A DNA stretch of 55,376 nt from Pseudomonadota bacterium. Lineage in GTDB: Bacteria > Pseudomonadota > Alphaproteobacteria > Acetobacterales > Acetobacteraceae. This document shows, in pieces, positions 45,023 to 52,527 of this stretch. The position numbers and the translations under genes were made by a program. The stretch is taken from contig JAJZNE010000145.1 in the NCBI GenBank assembly GCA_021847995.1, positions 1 through 55,376 of the forward strand, in the 5' to 3' direction. The notes beneath the pieces are model-generated. The model saw nothing but the letters and a program-made list of their open reading frames with translations. It did not search any database and had not been told where the DNA came from. Position 1 is the stretch's first letter; the number at the start of each line of letters is the position of its first letter.

Positions 45023-45814
45023 TCAGATCGGTTCCGGCGCGACCATCGCCACTTCGCCGGCCTGCATCGGCCGCCAGGGGGCGGCGGAAAGCGGGACGCT
45101 TGCGAACACATCAATGTGATGCGGATCGGCGGCATCGGCCAGCGCCACGCCGGCGCGGTGCAGCGCCATATCGGCATCGGCGCACGCGCAGCCGAGATGC
45201 CATAGCCCCGGCGGCGCAATGCGGCCATCCGGCTGATGCCGCCGGTCGGCATGCGCGAACAGCAACAGGCCGTCGGAATAGAGGAAGTTCGCCGGCCCCA
45301 GTGCGCGCAGTTCCGCCGCGAACCGCGTCACCACGGCAAGCCGCGCGGCCGGCGGCGGAATTCCTGCCGCCCATAACGGCGCAAGACGCTCGAGCAGAAT
45401 GCAAAACGCGGCTTCCGAGTCGGACTGCCCGACCGGGCGGCAGCAGGTCGCACCGGCGTCCCGCAGCCCGACCACCCCGACCAGCCTGCCGTTGTGCGCA
45501 AAGCTGTGCATGTGCCCGCCAAGCTCGCGCACGAACGGGTGCGTGTTGGACAATGACACCATCCCCGCCGTCGCCAGCCGGATATGCGAAATCAGCAGGC
45601 GTGCCGGTGGTTGGTGATGTTCGATGAAGCGGAGCCAGGCACTTTTCCCGGCCGGCTCGGGTTCGCGATAGCAGCGCAGATCGGCCCCGTCATAAAGTAC
45701 GACACCCCAGCCGTCGATCGGCTGGCCGGGTCCGCGCGCATGCCGTGCCAGGCGGCGCAGTGAAAACCTTGCGCTGACCGGTGCCGGGCTGCACAGACCG
45801 AGGAGTTCGCACAT
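45023..45814 (-). CDS. Class II glutamine amidotransferase (YafJ-like)
   Basis: A 263-aa standalone Ntn-type glutaminase. The nucleophile is Cys2 (MCELLGLCS), followed by GPGQPIDGWGVVLYDG, HIRLATAG near residue 78, SFAHNGRLVG near residue 104 and the SDSEAAF region near residue 130. The family hydrolyses glutamine to ammonia, but its partner is unknown. It is preceded by the 30-aa ORF and follows the ABC exporter operon. A gap of 147 bp, carrying the FNR box, separates it from the host-attachment gene. Confidence 0.92.
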   Translation of the reverse strand: MCELLGLCSPAPVSARFSLRRLARHARGPGQPIDGWGVVLYDGADLRCYREPEPAGKSAWLRFIEHHQPPARLLISHIRLATAGMVSLSNTHPFVRELGGHMHSFAHNGRLVGVVGLRDAGATCCRPVGQSDSEAAFCILLERLAPLWAAGIPPPAARLAVVTRFAAELRALGPANFLYSDGLLLFAHADRRHQPDGRIAPPGLWHLGCACADADMALHRAGVALADAADPHHIDVFASVPLSAAPWRPMQAGEVAMVAPEPI

Positions 45815-45833
45815 CGCGGCCGCTTGCCCTCCG

Positions 45834-45926
45834 TCAGCGCGTCACGGCACGGGCCTGCAGGAATCCGGCAGAACATCCGCCGCCTTGGCCCTGCACGAAC
45901 ACTGCCGTATCATGTTCCTTCGTCAT
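45834..45926 (-). CDS. Candidate 30-aa small protein
   Basis: A 31-codon ORF (including stop) with GGGAGGATCGC directly before ATG 45926. It reads MTKEHDTAVFVQGQGG followed by GCSAGFLQARAVTR. It sits in the gap between the permease stop (45953) and the amidotransferase start (45814), with 26-bp and 19-bp spacers, which is typical operon spacing. The Gly run and single Cys stand out; no membrane segment. Function unknown. Confidence 0.5.
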   Translation of the reverse strand: MTKEHDTAVFVQGQGGGCSAGFLQARAVTR

Positions 45927-45952
45927 GCGATCCTCCCACGGGGCCGGATCGG

Positions 45953-47059
45953 TCAGCCCATGCCGCGCCGCGCGAGCCACGCCGCCGCCGCCATGCCGGT
46001 CAGGCCAAGCACCGCGAGCGGCAGGTACTGCCCCGACAGCGCCCCGATACCGTCGCCCCGAAGGAACGTACCCCGCAGGATCACCATGAAGTAGCGCATC
46101 GGGTTGACGTAGGTGACGTATTGCACCGCGCGCGGCATGTTCTCGATCGGCGTCGCGAAACCGGAAAGGATGATCGCCGGCACCAGGAACAGGAACGCCC
46201 CCAGCAGCCCCTGCTGCTGCGTGGCGGCGAGGGAGGAGATCATCAACCCGATGCCGATCGCCGACAGCAGGAACAGTTCCAGCCCCAGCGCCAGGGCCGC
46301 CAGGCTGCCGGTGAGCGGCACGCCGAACCAGACCACGGCCATCACCACGATCAGCACCGCCTCAGCCGAGCCGATCAGCAGTCCGGGCGCCGCCTTCGCC
46401 AGAAGGATGTCCCACGGCCGGTAAGGCGTCACCAGAAGCTGGTCGAAGGTGCCGGCCTCCCGCTCGCGCACCACCGAGAGGCCGCTGACGAGAATGGTGA
46501 CGACGAAGGTCAGCAGGCCGACGATGCCGGGCACGACGAACCAGCGCGACAGCAGGTTGGGATTGTACCAGGCGCGCACGTCCAGCACCGCCGGCGTCGC
46601 GCCGCCGCCATGCGCGGCCGACCAGTCGGCATCGAAGGCGAGCACGATGTCGCTCGCGTAGCTGAGCGCGATCGCCGCGGTGTTGGAGTTGCGGCCGTCG
46701 ATCACGATCTGCAGCGGCGCCGGGCGGCCGGCGAGCAGGCTGCGGGTGAAGGTGCGATCGAGATGGATCGCCAGCAGCGCATCGCGCCGGTCGATCAGCG
46801 CCGCCATGCCGGCAATGGAGGGCAGCGCGGCAACCTCGCGGAACGCCGGCGCACCGGCGAAGCGCGCCACCACCTGGCGGCCGGCGAAGCCAGGATCCTC
46901 GTTGATGACCACGAAGGGGATGTTGTTGAGGTCGAAGGTGGCGGCGTAGCTGAACACCAGGAGCTGGATCAGCGGCGGTCCGATCAGCACGAACCGGCTT
47001 GCCCGGTCACGCAGCAGGGCAAGGAATTCCTTGCGGATCAGCGCGATCAGAGCGGCCAT
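45953..47059 (-). CDS. ABC-2 type permease 2 (YbhR-like)
   Basis: A 368-aa membrane protein of the ABC-2 exporter class. An N-terminal transmembrane segment (about residues 22-42) leads to a large extracytoplasmic domain (about 45-170), and five more hydrophobic segments fill the C-terminal half. The amphipathic loop SVVREREAGTFDQLLVTPYRPWDIL is characteristic of drug-efflux permeases. With the preceding paralogue, the fused ATPase and the HlyD-like protein it forms a YbhGFSR-type tripartite exporter. It starts 1 bp after the upstream stop. Confidence 0.9.
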   Translation of the reverse strand: MAALIALIRKEFLALLRDRASRFVLIGPPLIQLLVFSYAATFDLNNIPFVVINEDPGFAGRQVVARFAGAPAFREVAALPSIAGMAALIDRRDALLAIHLDRTFTRSLLAGRPAPLQIVIDGRNSNTAAIALSYASDIVLAFDADWSAAHGGGATPAVLDVRAWYNPNLLSRWFVVPGIVGLLTFVVTILVSGLSVVREREAGTFDQLLVTPYRPWDILLAKAAPGLLIGSAEAVLIVVMAVVWFGVPLTGSLAALALGLELFLLSAIGIGLMISSLAATQQQGLLGAFLFLVPAIILSGFATPIENMPRAVQYVTYVNPMRYFMVILRGTFLRGDGIGALSGQYLPLAVLGLTGMAAAAWLARRGMG

Positions 47060-47060
47060 G

Positions 47061-48176
47061 TCAATCGAGCCGCTTGTGCGAACGCCACAGCGTGACGCCG
47101 AGGAAGAACGCCGCCATCAGCGCCAACGCGGCCATGTCGGGCAGCACGACATCCCACACGTCGCCCGCAAGGAATAGCGCTTGCAGGCTGGAAACGAAAT
47201 AGCGCGCCGGCAAAATCCGGGTGATGAGGCGCACCGGCAACGGCATCGAACGGATGTCGAAGATGAAGCCGGAAAGGATGAATGCCGGCAGGAAGGTGAC
47301 GACGATCGCGATCTGACCGGCGACGAACTGATTGCGGGCGACCGAGGAGATCAGCAGGCCCATGCCGAGCGCGACGAGCAGGAACAGGGCGGAAACGGCG
47401 GTCAGAGCCAGGATGCTGCCGAGCAGCGGCACGGCGAACAGGAACACCGCCAGCGCCACCGAAAGCGCCATGCCGCCCATGCCGAGGACGAAATACGGCA
47501 GCAGCTTGCCGAGCAGGATTTCCGCCATCGTCACCGGCGCCGCCATCAGCGCCTCCATCGTGCCGCGTTCCCATTCGCGCGCAACGACCAGCGCGGTCAG
47601 CAGCGCCCCGATCAGCGTCATGATCACGGCGACCAGGCCGGGAACCAGATAATCACGGCTGCGCAGCGCCGGATTGAACCAGATGCGCGCCTGCAGCGCG
47701 ACCGGGAAGGCCGGCGTCGTGCCCTGTTGCCGCTGCAACTGGGTCAGCCAGATCTGCCAGGATTGCGTCAGGTATCCCTCGACCAGCCGCGCCGTGTTGG
47801 CATCGACGCCATTCAGCGCGACGCCGATCGTCGCCGGCGGGGCGTTCAGCGACTGCCGGGCGAAGTCGCTGCGCAGCCAGACGAAGCTGCCGATCTCGCG
47901 CCGCGCCATCGCCTCGCGCGCGGCGGCGAGACCCGGCAGCGTGCGGACGTCGAAGTAGCGGGAGCGGCGCAGCGTTGCGACGAACGGGTCGGTCTGCGGG
48001 TTCGGGTGCTCGGCCACCACGCCGATCGGCACATGCTCGGCATTCAGCGACACGCCGTAGCCGAACAGCAGCAGCAGGAACAGCGGCAGCACGAATGCGA
48101 TCGCGAGCGCCGAGGGATCGCGCAGGATCTGCACACCCTCCTTGCGGATCAGTCCGGTGAGCCGCGCCGCGTTCAT
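47061..48176 (-). CDS. ABC-2 type permease 1 (YbhS-like)
   Basis: A 371-aa permease paralogous to the next one. A first membrane segment lies at about residues 22-42 (DPSALAIAFVLPLFLLLLFGYG). A periplasmic domain follows, and the C-terminal half holds about five segments around ALVVAREWERGTMEALMAAPVTMAEIL, the ABC-2 amphipathic signature. It overlaps the stop of the fused ATPase gene (ATGA), so translation is coupled. YbhS and YbhR are thought to pair as the membrane channel of one exporter. Confidence 0.9.
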   Translation of the reverse strand: MNAARLTGLIRKEGVQILRDPSALAIAFVLPLFLLLLFGYGVSLNAEHVPIGVVAEHPNPQTDPFVATLRRSRYFDVRTLPGLAAAREAMARREIGSFVWLRSDFARQSLNAPPATIGVALNGVDANTARLVEGYLTQSWQIWLTQLQRQQGTTPAFPVALQARIWFNPALRSRDYLVPGLVAVIMTLIGALLTALVVAREWERGTMEALMAAPVTMAEILLGKLLPYFVLGMGGMALSVALAVFLFAVPLLGSILALTAVSALFLLVALGMGLLISSVARNQFVAGQIAIVVTFLPAFILSGFIFDIRSMPLPVRLITRILPARYFVSSLQALFLAGDVWDVVLPDMAALALMAAFFLGVTLWRSHKRLD

Positions 48177-49942
48177 GCCACCCGCCGCAGACCGGCCTCA
48201 TGGGCGGCGATCAGGCCGATGAAAGCATCCTCCATCGTCGGGTCGGGCATCGCCGGCGTTGCCGCACGCGCGCGCACCTCCGCCGGCGTGCCGGCCGCCA
48301 GCACCCTGCCCTGCGACATCAGCACCAGCCGGTCGCAATAGGCTGCCTCGTCCATGAAATGCGTGGTGATCAGGACCGTCGTGCCGGCCGCCGCATACTG
48401 GTTGATGCGCTGCCAGAACTCCGAGCGCGCGAGCGGATCGACACCTGACGTGGGCTCATCGAGGAACAGGACGGCCGGTTCGTGCATCAGCGCACAGGCC
48501 AGCGCCAGCCGCTGCTTGTAGCCGAGTGGGATGTCGCCGGCATTGCTGCCGAGGAACGGGCCGAGTTCGAACTCCGCTTGCGCCCATGCCAGCCGTGCCC
48601 GCAGATGCTTTCCCCACAGGCCATAGGCGGCTGCGAAGAATGAGAGATTCTGCGCCACGCTGAGGTTGCCGTAGAGGGCGAATTTCTGCGCCACATAGCC
48701 GATCTGCCGCCGCGCCTCGGCCGGCGCCGTGCGCAGATCCTGCCCGGCAACGCGCAAGATGCCGGAGGAGGCGCCCAGCAGGCCACACAGCATGCGGAAC
48801 GTCGTCGTCTTGCCCGCCCCGTTGGCGCCGAGCAGCCCGAACACCTCGCCGCGCGCCACATCGAAGCTCACGTCCTGCACCGCATGGAAAGTGCCGAAGA
48901 AGCGGTTGAGGCCGGCGACGTGCAGCACCGCATCCTGGCCGCCCGGCGGCGCCGGCGTCATCGCCGTCGGCGCGCGGCGGGTTCGCCGCGCCTGCAACCG
49001 GTCCACGAACACGTCGGCGAAGGCGGGCGCAGCTGCCTGCCACGCCACCCCCGGCAGCGCCGGCAGTCCGGCGCCGGCCGCGAGCAGCGCGCGCACCCCC
49101 GCCCCTTCCAGCCGCGCATCGGCGACGCCGGGCGCGGCCAGCAGTTGCTGTTGCAGGGCGCGGCGGTCGAGCGTCGCGTGCTGCACCGTGAAGCAACGGC
49201 CGGCCAGCGCCGCCGCCATCGCGCCCGGCGTTCCCTGCGCGAGCAGGGTGCCGGCGTCGAGCAGCACGACCTCATCGCAGCGCTCGGCCTCGTCGAGATA
49301 GGCGGTCGAGACCAGCACGGTCACGCCGCGGTCGCGCAGGTCGGCGACGATCGCCCACAATTCCCGCCGCGAGATCGGATCGACGCCGACCGTCGGCTCA
49401 TCGAGCAGCAGCAGGTCGGGCACGCGCAGCAGGGCGCAGGCGAGGCCGAGCTTCTGCTTCATGCCGCCGGAAAGCTTGCCGGCGCGGCGCCCCCCGAACG
49501 GGCCGAGTGCGGTCAGCCGCAGCAGTTCGGCATAGCGCGCGGGCCGCGCCGCGGGCGAAAGACCCTGAATCTGTGCGTAGAGATCGAGATTCTCCTGCAC
49601 CGAGAGGTCGTCGTAGAGGCCGAAGCGCTGCGGCATGTAGCCGATGCGGGCCTGGATGCGCGCGGCGTTCCGGGCGACATCCAGCCCGAGTACATCGAGC
49701 CGCCCGGTATCGGCCCGCAGCAGCCCGGCGGCGAGGCGCAGCAGCGTCGTCTTGCCGGCGGCATCGGGGCCGAGCAGCCCGGTGATGCGGCCGGCCGGGA
49801 TGGCAAGCGTCAGATCGTGCAGCGCCGCCACCTGCCGGGCGCCGCGGCCGAACCGCTTGCCGACCGTGGTGAAGCGCAGGGCCGGCGGATGTCCCGGTTC
49901 AGCCACAGGGCTGGTTCCCGTGCGCGGCGGGATCGTTGTCAT
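48173..49942 (-). CDS. Fused double ABC ATPase (YbhF-like)
   Basis: A 589-aa protein with two fused nucleotide-binding domains. Domain 1 (about residues 22-240) has Walker A GPDAAGKTT, signature LSGGMKQKLGLA, Walker B LLLLDEPTVGVD. Domain 2 (about 345-560) has Walker A GANGAGKTTTFRM, a degenerate signature LGYKQRLALA, Walker B VLFLDEPTSGVD. A linker of about 100 residues lies between. The layout matches YbhF. ATG 49942 overlaps the HlyD gene by 44 bp; GTG 49906 gives an 8-bp overlap and is possible. It powers the two following permeases. Confidence 0.92.
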   Translation of the reverse strand: MTTIPPRTGTSPVAEPGHPPALRFTTVGKRFGRGARQVAALHDLTLAIPAGRITGLLGPDAAGKTTLLRLAAGLLRADTGRLDVLGLDVARNAARIQARIGYMPQRFGLYDDLSVQENLDLYAQIQGLSPAARPARYAELLRLTALGPFGGRRAGKLSGGMKQKLGLACALLRVPDLLLLDEPTVGVDPISRRELWAIVADLRDRGVTVLVSTAYLDEAERCDEVVLLDAGTLLAQGTPGAMAAALAGRCFTVQHATLDRRALQQQLLAAPGVADARLEGAGVRALLAAGAGLPALPGVAWQAAAPAFADVFVDRLQARRTRRAPTAMTPAPPGGQDAVLHVAGLNRFFGTFHAVQDVSFDVARGEVFGLLGANGAGKTTTFRMLCGLLGASSGILRVAGQDLRTAPAEARRQIGYVAQKFALYGNLSVAQNLSFFAAAYGLWGKHLRARLAWAQAEFELGPFLGSNAGDIPLGYKQRLALACALMHEPAVLFLDEPTSGVDPLARSEFWQRINQYAAAGTTVLITTHFMDEAAYCDRLVLMSQGRVLAAGTPAEVRARAATPAMPDPTMEDAFIGLIAAHEAGLRRVA

Positions 49943-51008
49943 GGAGCGGGATTTCGACCGTCACCGGCGCCCCCAGCCGCAACCGCCCGTCCGGATTGCA
50001 GGCATAGACGTGCATCCGATAGACCAGTTCGGTGCGCACCTCCGTGGTCTCGACCGTTTTCGGCGTGAACTCCGCGGTGGTGGCGATGAAGCCGATCCAG
50101 GCGGGGAACCGCTCGCCGGGAAAGGCGTCGCTCAGCACGAAGGCGCGCATGCCCGGCCGCACCCGGCCCAGTTCACGCTCCGGCAGATAGGCGCGGGCAT
50201 AGACCGGGTTGGCGAGGTCGAGCGTCAGCGCCGGCCGGTCGGGGCTGGCCATGTCGCCCACTTCCAGCACGCGGTCCTCGATCGTCCCGTCGGCCGGGGC
50301 GTAGAGCCGCGCATCGGCAAGCTGGCGGCGGGTATAGACCTCCGCCGCCTCGGCGGAACGGAGCTGCGCTTCGGCGACCTTTACGTCCTCCCAGCGCGGC
50401 CCTTCGACCGCCAGCGCCAGCGCCTGCTCGGCCGAGTCGCGGTTGGCGCTGGCCACCTTCAGCGCCTGTTCGGCATTGTCGCGGTCGAGCAGGGATTCGG
50501 CGCTGATCACAGCGAGCTTTGCGAACCGCGCATAGGTCACGCGGGCGTTCGCTTCGGTCGCGACTGCCGCCGCGACTGCCGCACGGGCCTGGGCGATCTC
50601 CTGCGGCCGGCTGCCGTTGCGCAGGCGCGCCAGCGTGTTGCGCGCCGCCTCGGCATCGGCCGCGGCCCTGTCGGCACTGGCCTGCAGGCGCGTCGCGTCG
50701 AGTTCGGCGAGCAACTGGCCCTGCTTCACCCGGTCGCCCTCCTGCACCAGGATGCGGACGATCCGGTCATTGTCGTTGAAGGCAAGCTGGGATTGGCGGA
50801 TGTCGATACTGCCGAAGACCCGCACGGCGGTCACGACAGCCTGCGGCTGCGCCAGGAACCACGCCCCGCCGCCGCCGAGCAGCAGCACGACCAGCGCCGC
50901 AACGGCCGCCGTCCAGTGCCGCCGGTGCGGCGCCGGAGGGATGCGGACGCTGCCGGGGGCGACCGCCTCGCGCGCCAGGCCGGCAGCCGGGGTGGCACCT
51001 GGCGCCAT
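49899..51008 (-). CDS. HlyD-family periplasmic adaptor (YbhG-like)
   Basis: A 369-aa membrane-fusion protein. A single N-terminal membrane anchor lies at about residues 33-52. It is followed by a biotinyl-lipoyl half (VRILVQEGDRVKQGQLLAELDATRLQ), a long Ala-rich coiled coil at about 105-220, and the second lipoyl and beta-barrel half (APADGTIEDRVLEVGD). It bridges the ABC-2 permeases to an outer-membrane channel, which is not encoded nearby. It starts 1 bp after the BON gene stop. Confidence 0.92.
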   Translation of the reverse strand: MAPGATPAAGLAREAVAPGSVRIPPAPHRRHWTAAVAALVVLLLGGGGAWFLAQPQAVVTAVRVFGSIDIRQSQLAFNDNDRIVRILVQEGDRVKQGQLLAELDATRLQASADRAAADAEAARNTLARLRNGSRPQEIAQARAAVAAAVATEANARVTYARFAKLAVISAESLLDRDNAEQALKVASANRDSAEQALALAVEGPRWEDVKVAEAQLRSAEAAEVYTRRQLADARLYAPADGTIEDRVLEVGDMASPDRPALTLDLANPVYARAYLPERELGRVRPGMRAFVLSDAFPGERFPAWIGFIATTAEFTPKTVETTEVRTELVYRMHVYACNPDGRLRLGAPVTVEIPLHDNDPAAHGNQPCG

Positions 51009-51009
51009 C

Positions 51010-51708
51010 TCATGCGGCCGGCGGCCGGGCGTTGTGCGGCACGGCCAGGCGGTCGATCACGTCGCCGACCCCGTGCACCGCCCAGGCGGCATTCTCGGCA
51101 ATGCGGCGCTGGCTGAAGCCCGGCACCGTGCCCGACAGCGTCACCGTCCCGTCGCGCGCCTCTACCGTGATGCCCGTCGCATCCAGCTCGGCATGACGGT
51201 GCAGGGCACGCAGCACCCGTTCGCGCAGATCGCCCGGCGCCGCCACCGCTTCGCGCAACCGAATGCGGTTGTCCACGGCGACGACGCCGGCCAGGCGATG
51301 CACGACAGCTGCCGCATCCGCGCGCTGCCAGTGCCAGTCCACCACGCCATCCAGGATCACGATGCCGTGTTCCACCCGGACCACGATATCGTTGCCCGGA
51401 ATGCGCGCGTCCCAGTCGAGCACGTCGGCGGCGCGGCGGGCCAGTTCGGCGTCGCTGTGCAGATGCGCTGCCGGCCGCCGCACTTCCAGCGCCACCTCGG
51501 TCCCGCGCACGCCGGCGACGTGATGCAGCGTCCGCTCCGCCGCCGTCCGCTCCGCCAGCGATCGCACATGGCCGGCAAGATGCACGATGCCATCCTGCAC
51601 GCGGACCTCGACATGTGCGGCATCGATGTGCGGCGCCCATTCCAGCTCATCGGCCACCGCCCGAGCGATCCACTGGTCGGACGGGTTGACCGGATTCATC
51701 GGATTCAT
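51010..51708 (-). CDS. Triple BON-domain protein
   Basis: A 232-aa protein with three BON domains at about residues 10-78, 84-150 and 155-222. Each has the beta-alpha-beta-beta pattern with GIVHLAGHVRS, GIVILDGVVDW and GTVTLSGTVPG. No signal peptide is seen, unlike OsmY-type proteins, so it may be cytoplasmic. BON domains bind phospholipids or act in envelope stress. The ATG at 51708 is chosen, with a second ATG three codons on. It sits between the unknown 51722 gene and the exporter genes. Confidence 0.88.
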   Translation of the reverse strand: MNPMNPVNPSDQWIARAVADELEWAPHIDAAHVEVRVQDGIVHLAGHVRSLAERTAAERTLHHVAGVRGTEVALEVRRPAAHLHSDAELARRAADVLDWDARIPGNDIVVRVEHGIVILDGVVDWHWQRADAAAVVHRLAGVVAVDNRIRLREAVAAPGDLRERVLRALHRHAELDATGITVEARDGTVTLSGTVPGFSQRRIAENAAWAVHGVGDVIDRLAVPHNARPPAA

Positions 51709-51721
51709 GGCAGGTAATCCC

Positions 51722-52360
51722 TCATTGTGCCGGCGCGGCGAAGGGGGCCGCGACCTGCGGCGGAGAAGGCGCGACCGGCGGGGAAGGCGGTCCGCCGCGC
51801 AGAATGCCCTGCCATACCGCGACGATGCTGCGCGCTGTCGCCTCGGCGACGAAGCAATGGCCTTCGCGGTCCAGAACATAGAGCGTCGCCTCCGCATCGC
51901 CGGTGGCGCGCCGCAGGGCCGCATCGATCACGCCGAGCGATTCGAGCACGAGATCGAGGGTCGGCAGCCGCGCATGCCGCGCGATGTCGGCCAGGCGCAG
52001 CACGCGCAGCCCGTCCGGCGTGGCGCCGGCGGGTTCGCGTCCGAGTTCCAGAAATACCGCGACCGCCGGCAGCATGCCGGTGATCTGGGCCAGGATCGCA
52101 GCCACCTGTTCGGGCGTGCAGGCAACCAGATGCGGCGGGATCGCGAGTGGCGCCTCCATGCCGCGGAGTGCCAGCGTCTGCGCCACCTGCTGCTCCAGCC
52201 AGTGGCGGACTTCCGGCGGGGCGTTGCGGATCTGCTCCGGTGCCAGCGTGATGCCGACCATCATTCCATCCCTTCCCCTGCGTCCGTCCGGCCTCCCGGG
52301 GCGGAAGCAATCCACCGGCGCTGCCGCGCTGCCTTCATCCACGTCGCAACGGTCGGCCAT
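51722..52360 (-). CDS. Unknown protein opening the exporter operon
   Basis: A 212-aa product with a low-complexity Pro/Ala tail (GGPPSPPVAPSPPQ near the end). The middle (VGITLAPEQIRNAPPEVRHWLEQQVAQTLALRGM) is helical; then a segment ARHARLPTLDLVLESLGVIDAALRRATG and a strand-rich end ATLYVLDREGHCFVAEATAR. I do not recognise it. ATG 52360 has AGGAGG 6 nt upstream; ATG 52264 with AAGGGATGGA is an alternative and would drop 32 poorly conserved residues. An FNR-type box lies about 78 bp upstream of the first start. Confidence 0.65.
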   Translation of the reverse strand: MADRCDVDEGSAAAPVDCFRPGRPDGRRGRDGMMVGITLAPEQIRNAPPEVRHWLEQQVAQTLALRGMEAPLAIPPHLVACTPEQVAAILAQITGMLPAVAVFLELGREPAGATPDGLRVLRLADIARHARLPTLDLVLESLGVIDAALRRATGDAEATLYVLDREGHCFVAEATARSIVAVWQGILRGGPPSPPVAPSPPQVAAPFAAPAQ

Positions 52361-52431
52361 CGCTGGCCTCCTGCCCCGCCTTCCCGGCGCGACCGGGCAT
52401 GCGGAGGCTACACCGCCTGCGCCGGCGAGCC

Positions 52432-52445
52432 TTGACGCATGTCAA
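52432..52445. promoter_or_regulatory. FNR/FixK-type box between divergent genes
   Basis: TTGACGCATGTCAA is a perfect palindrome of the TTGAC-N4-GTCAA type. It sits between the unknown minus-strand gene (start 52360) and hyuA (start 52528, plus strand). On the minus strand the expected transcript start is near 52397, giving a 37-nt leader before ATG 52360 with its AGGAGG; on the plus strand the leader to hyuA would be about 48 nt. Either or both may be controlled. Confidence 0.65.
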
Positions 52446-52527
52446 TCGCAGTGTGCCTGCGCCCGACGCCGGCCAGGCGGCGCCCGCCGCCCCTTGACGG
52501 GCGCGCCCATCCGGGCAACGTACTGCC

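Noticed and set aside
44934..52445. Chance occurrence of the two FNR-type palindromes
   Set aside because: Not fully excluded, but both are perfect, intergenic and at operon heads, so I keep them as findings pending a genome-wide count.
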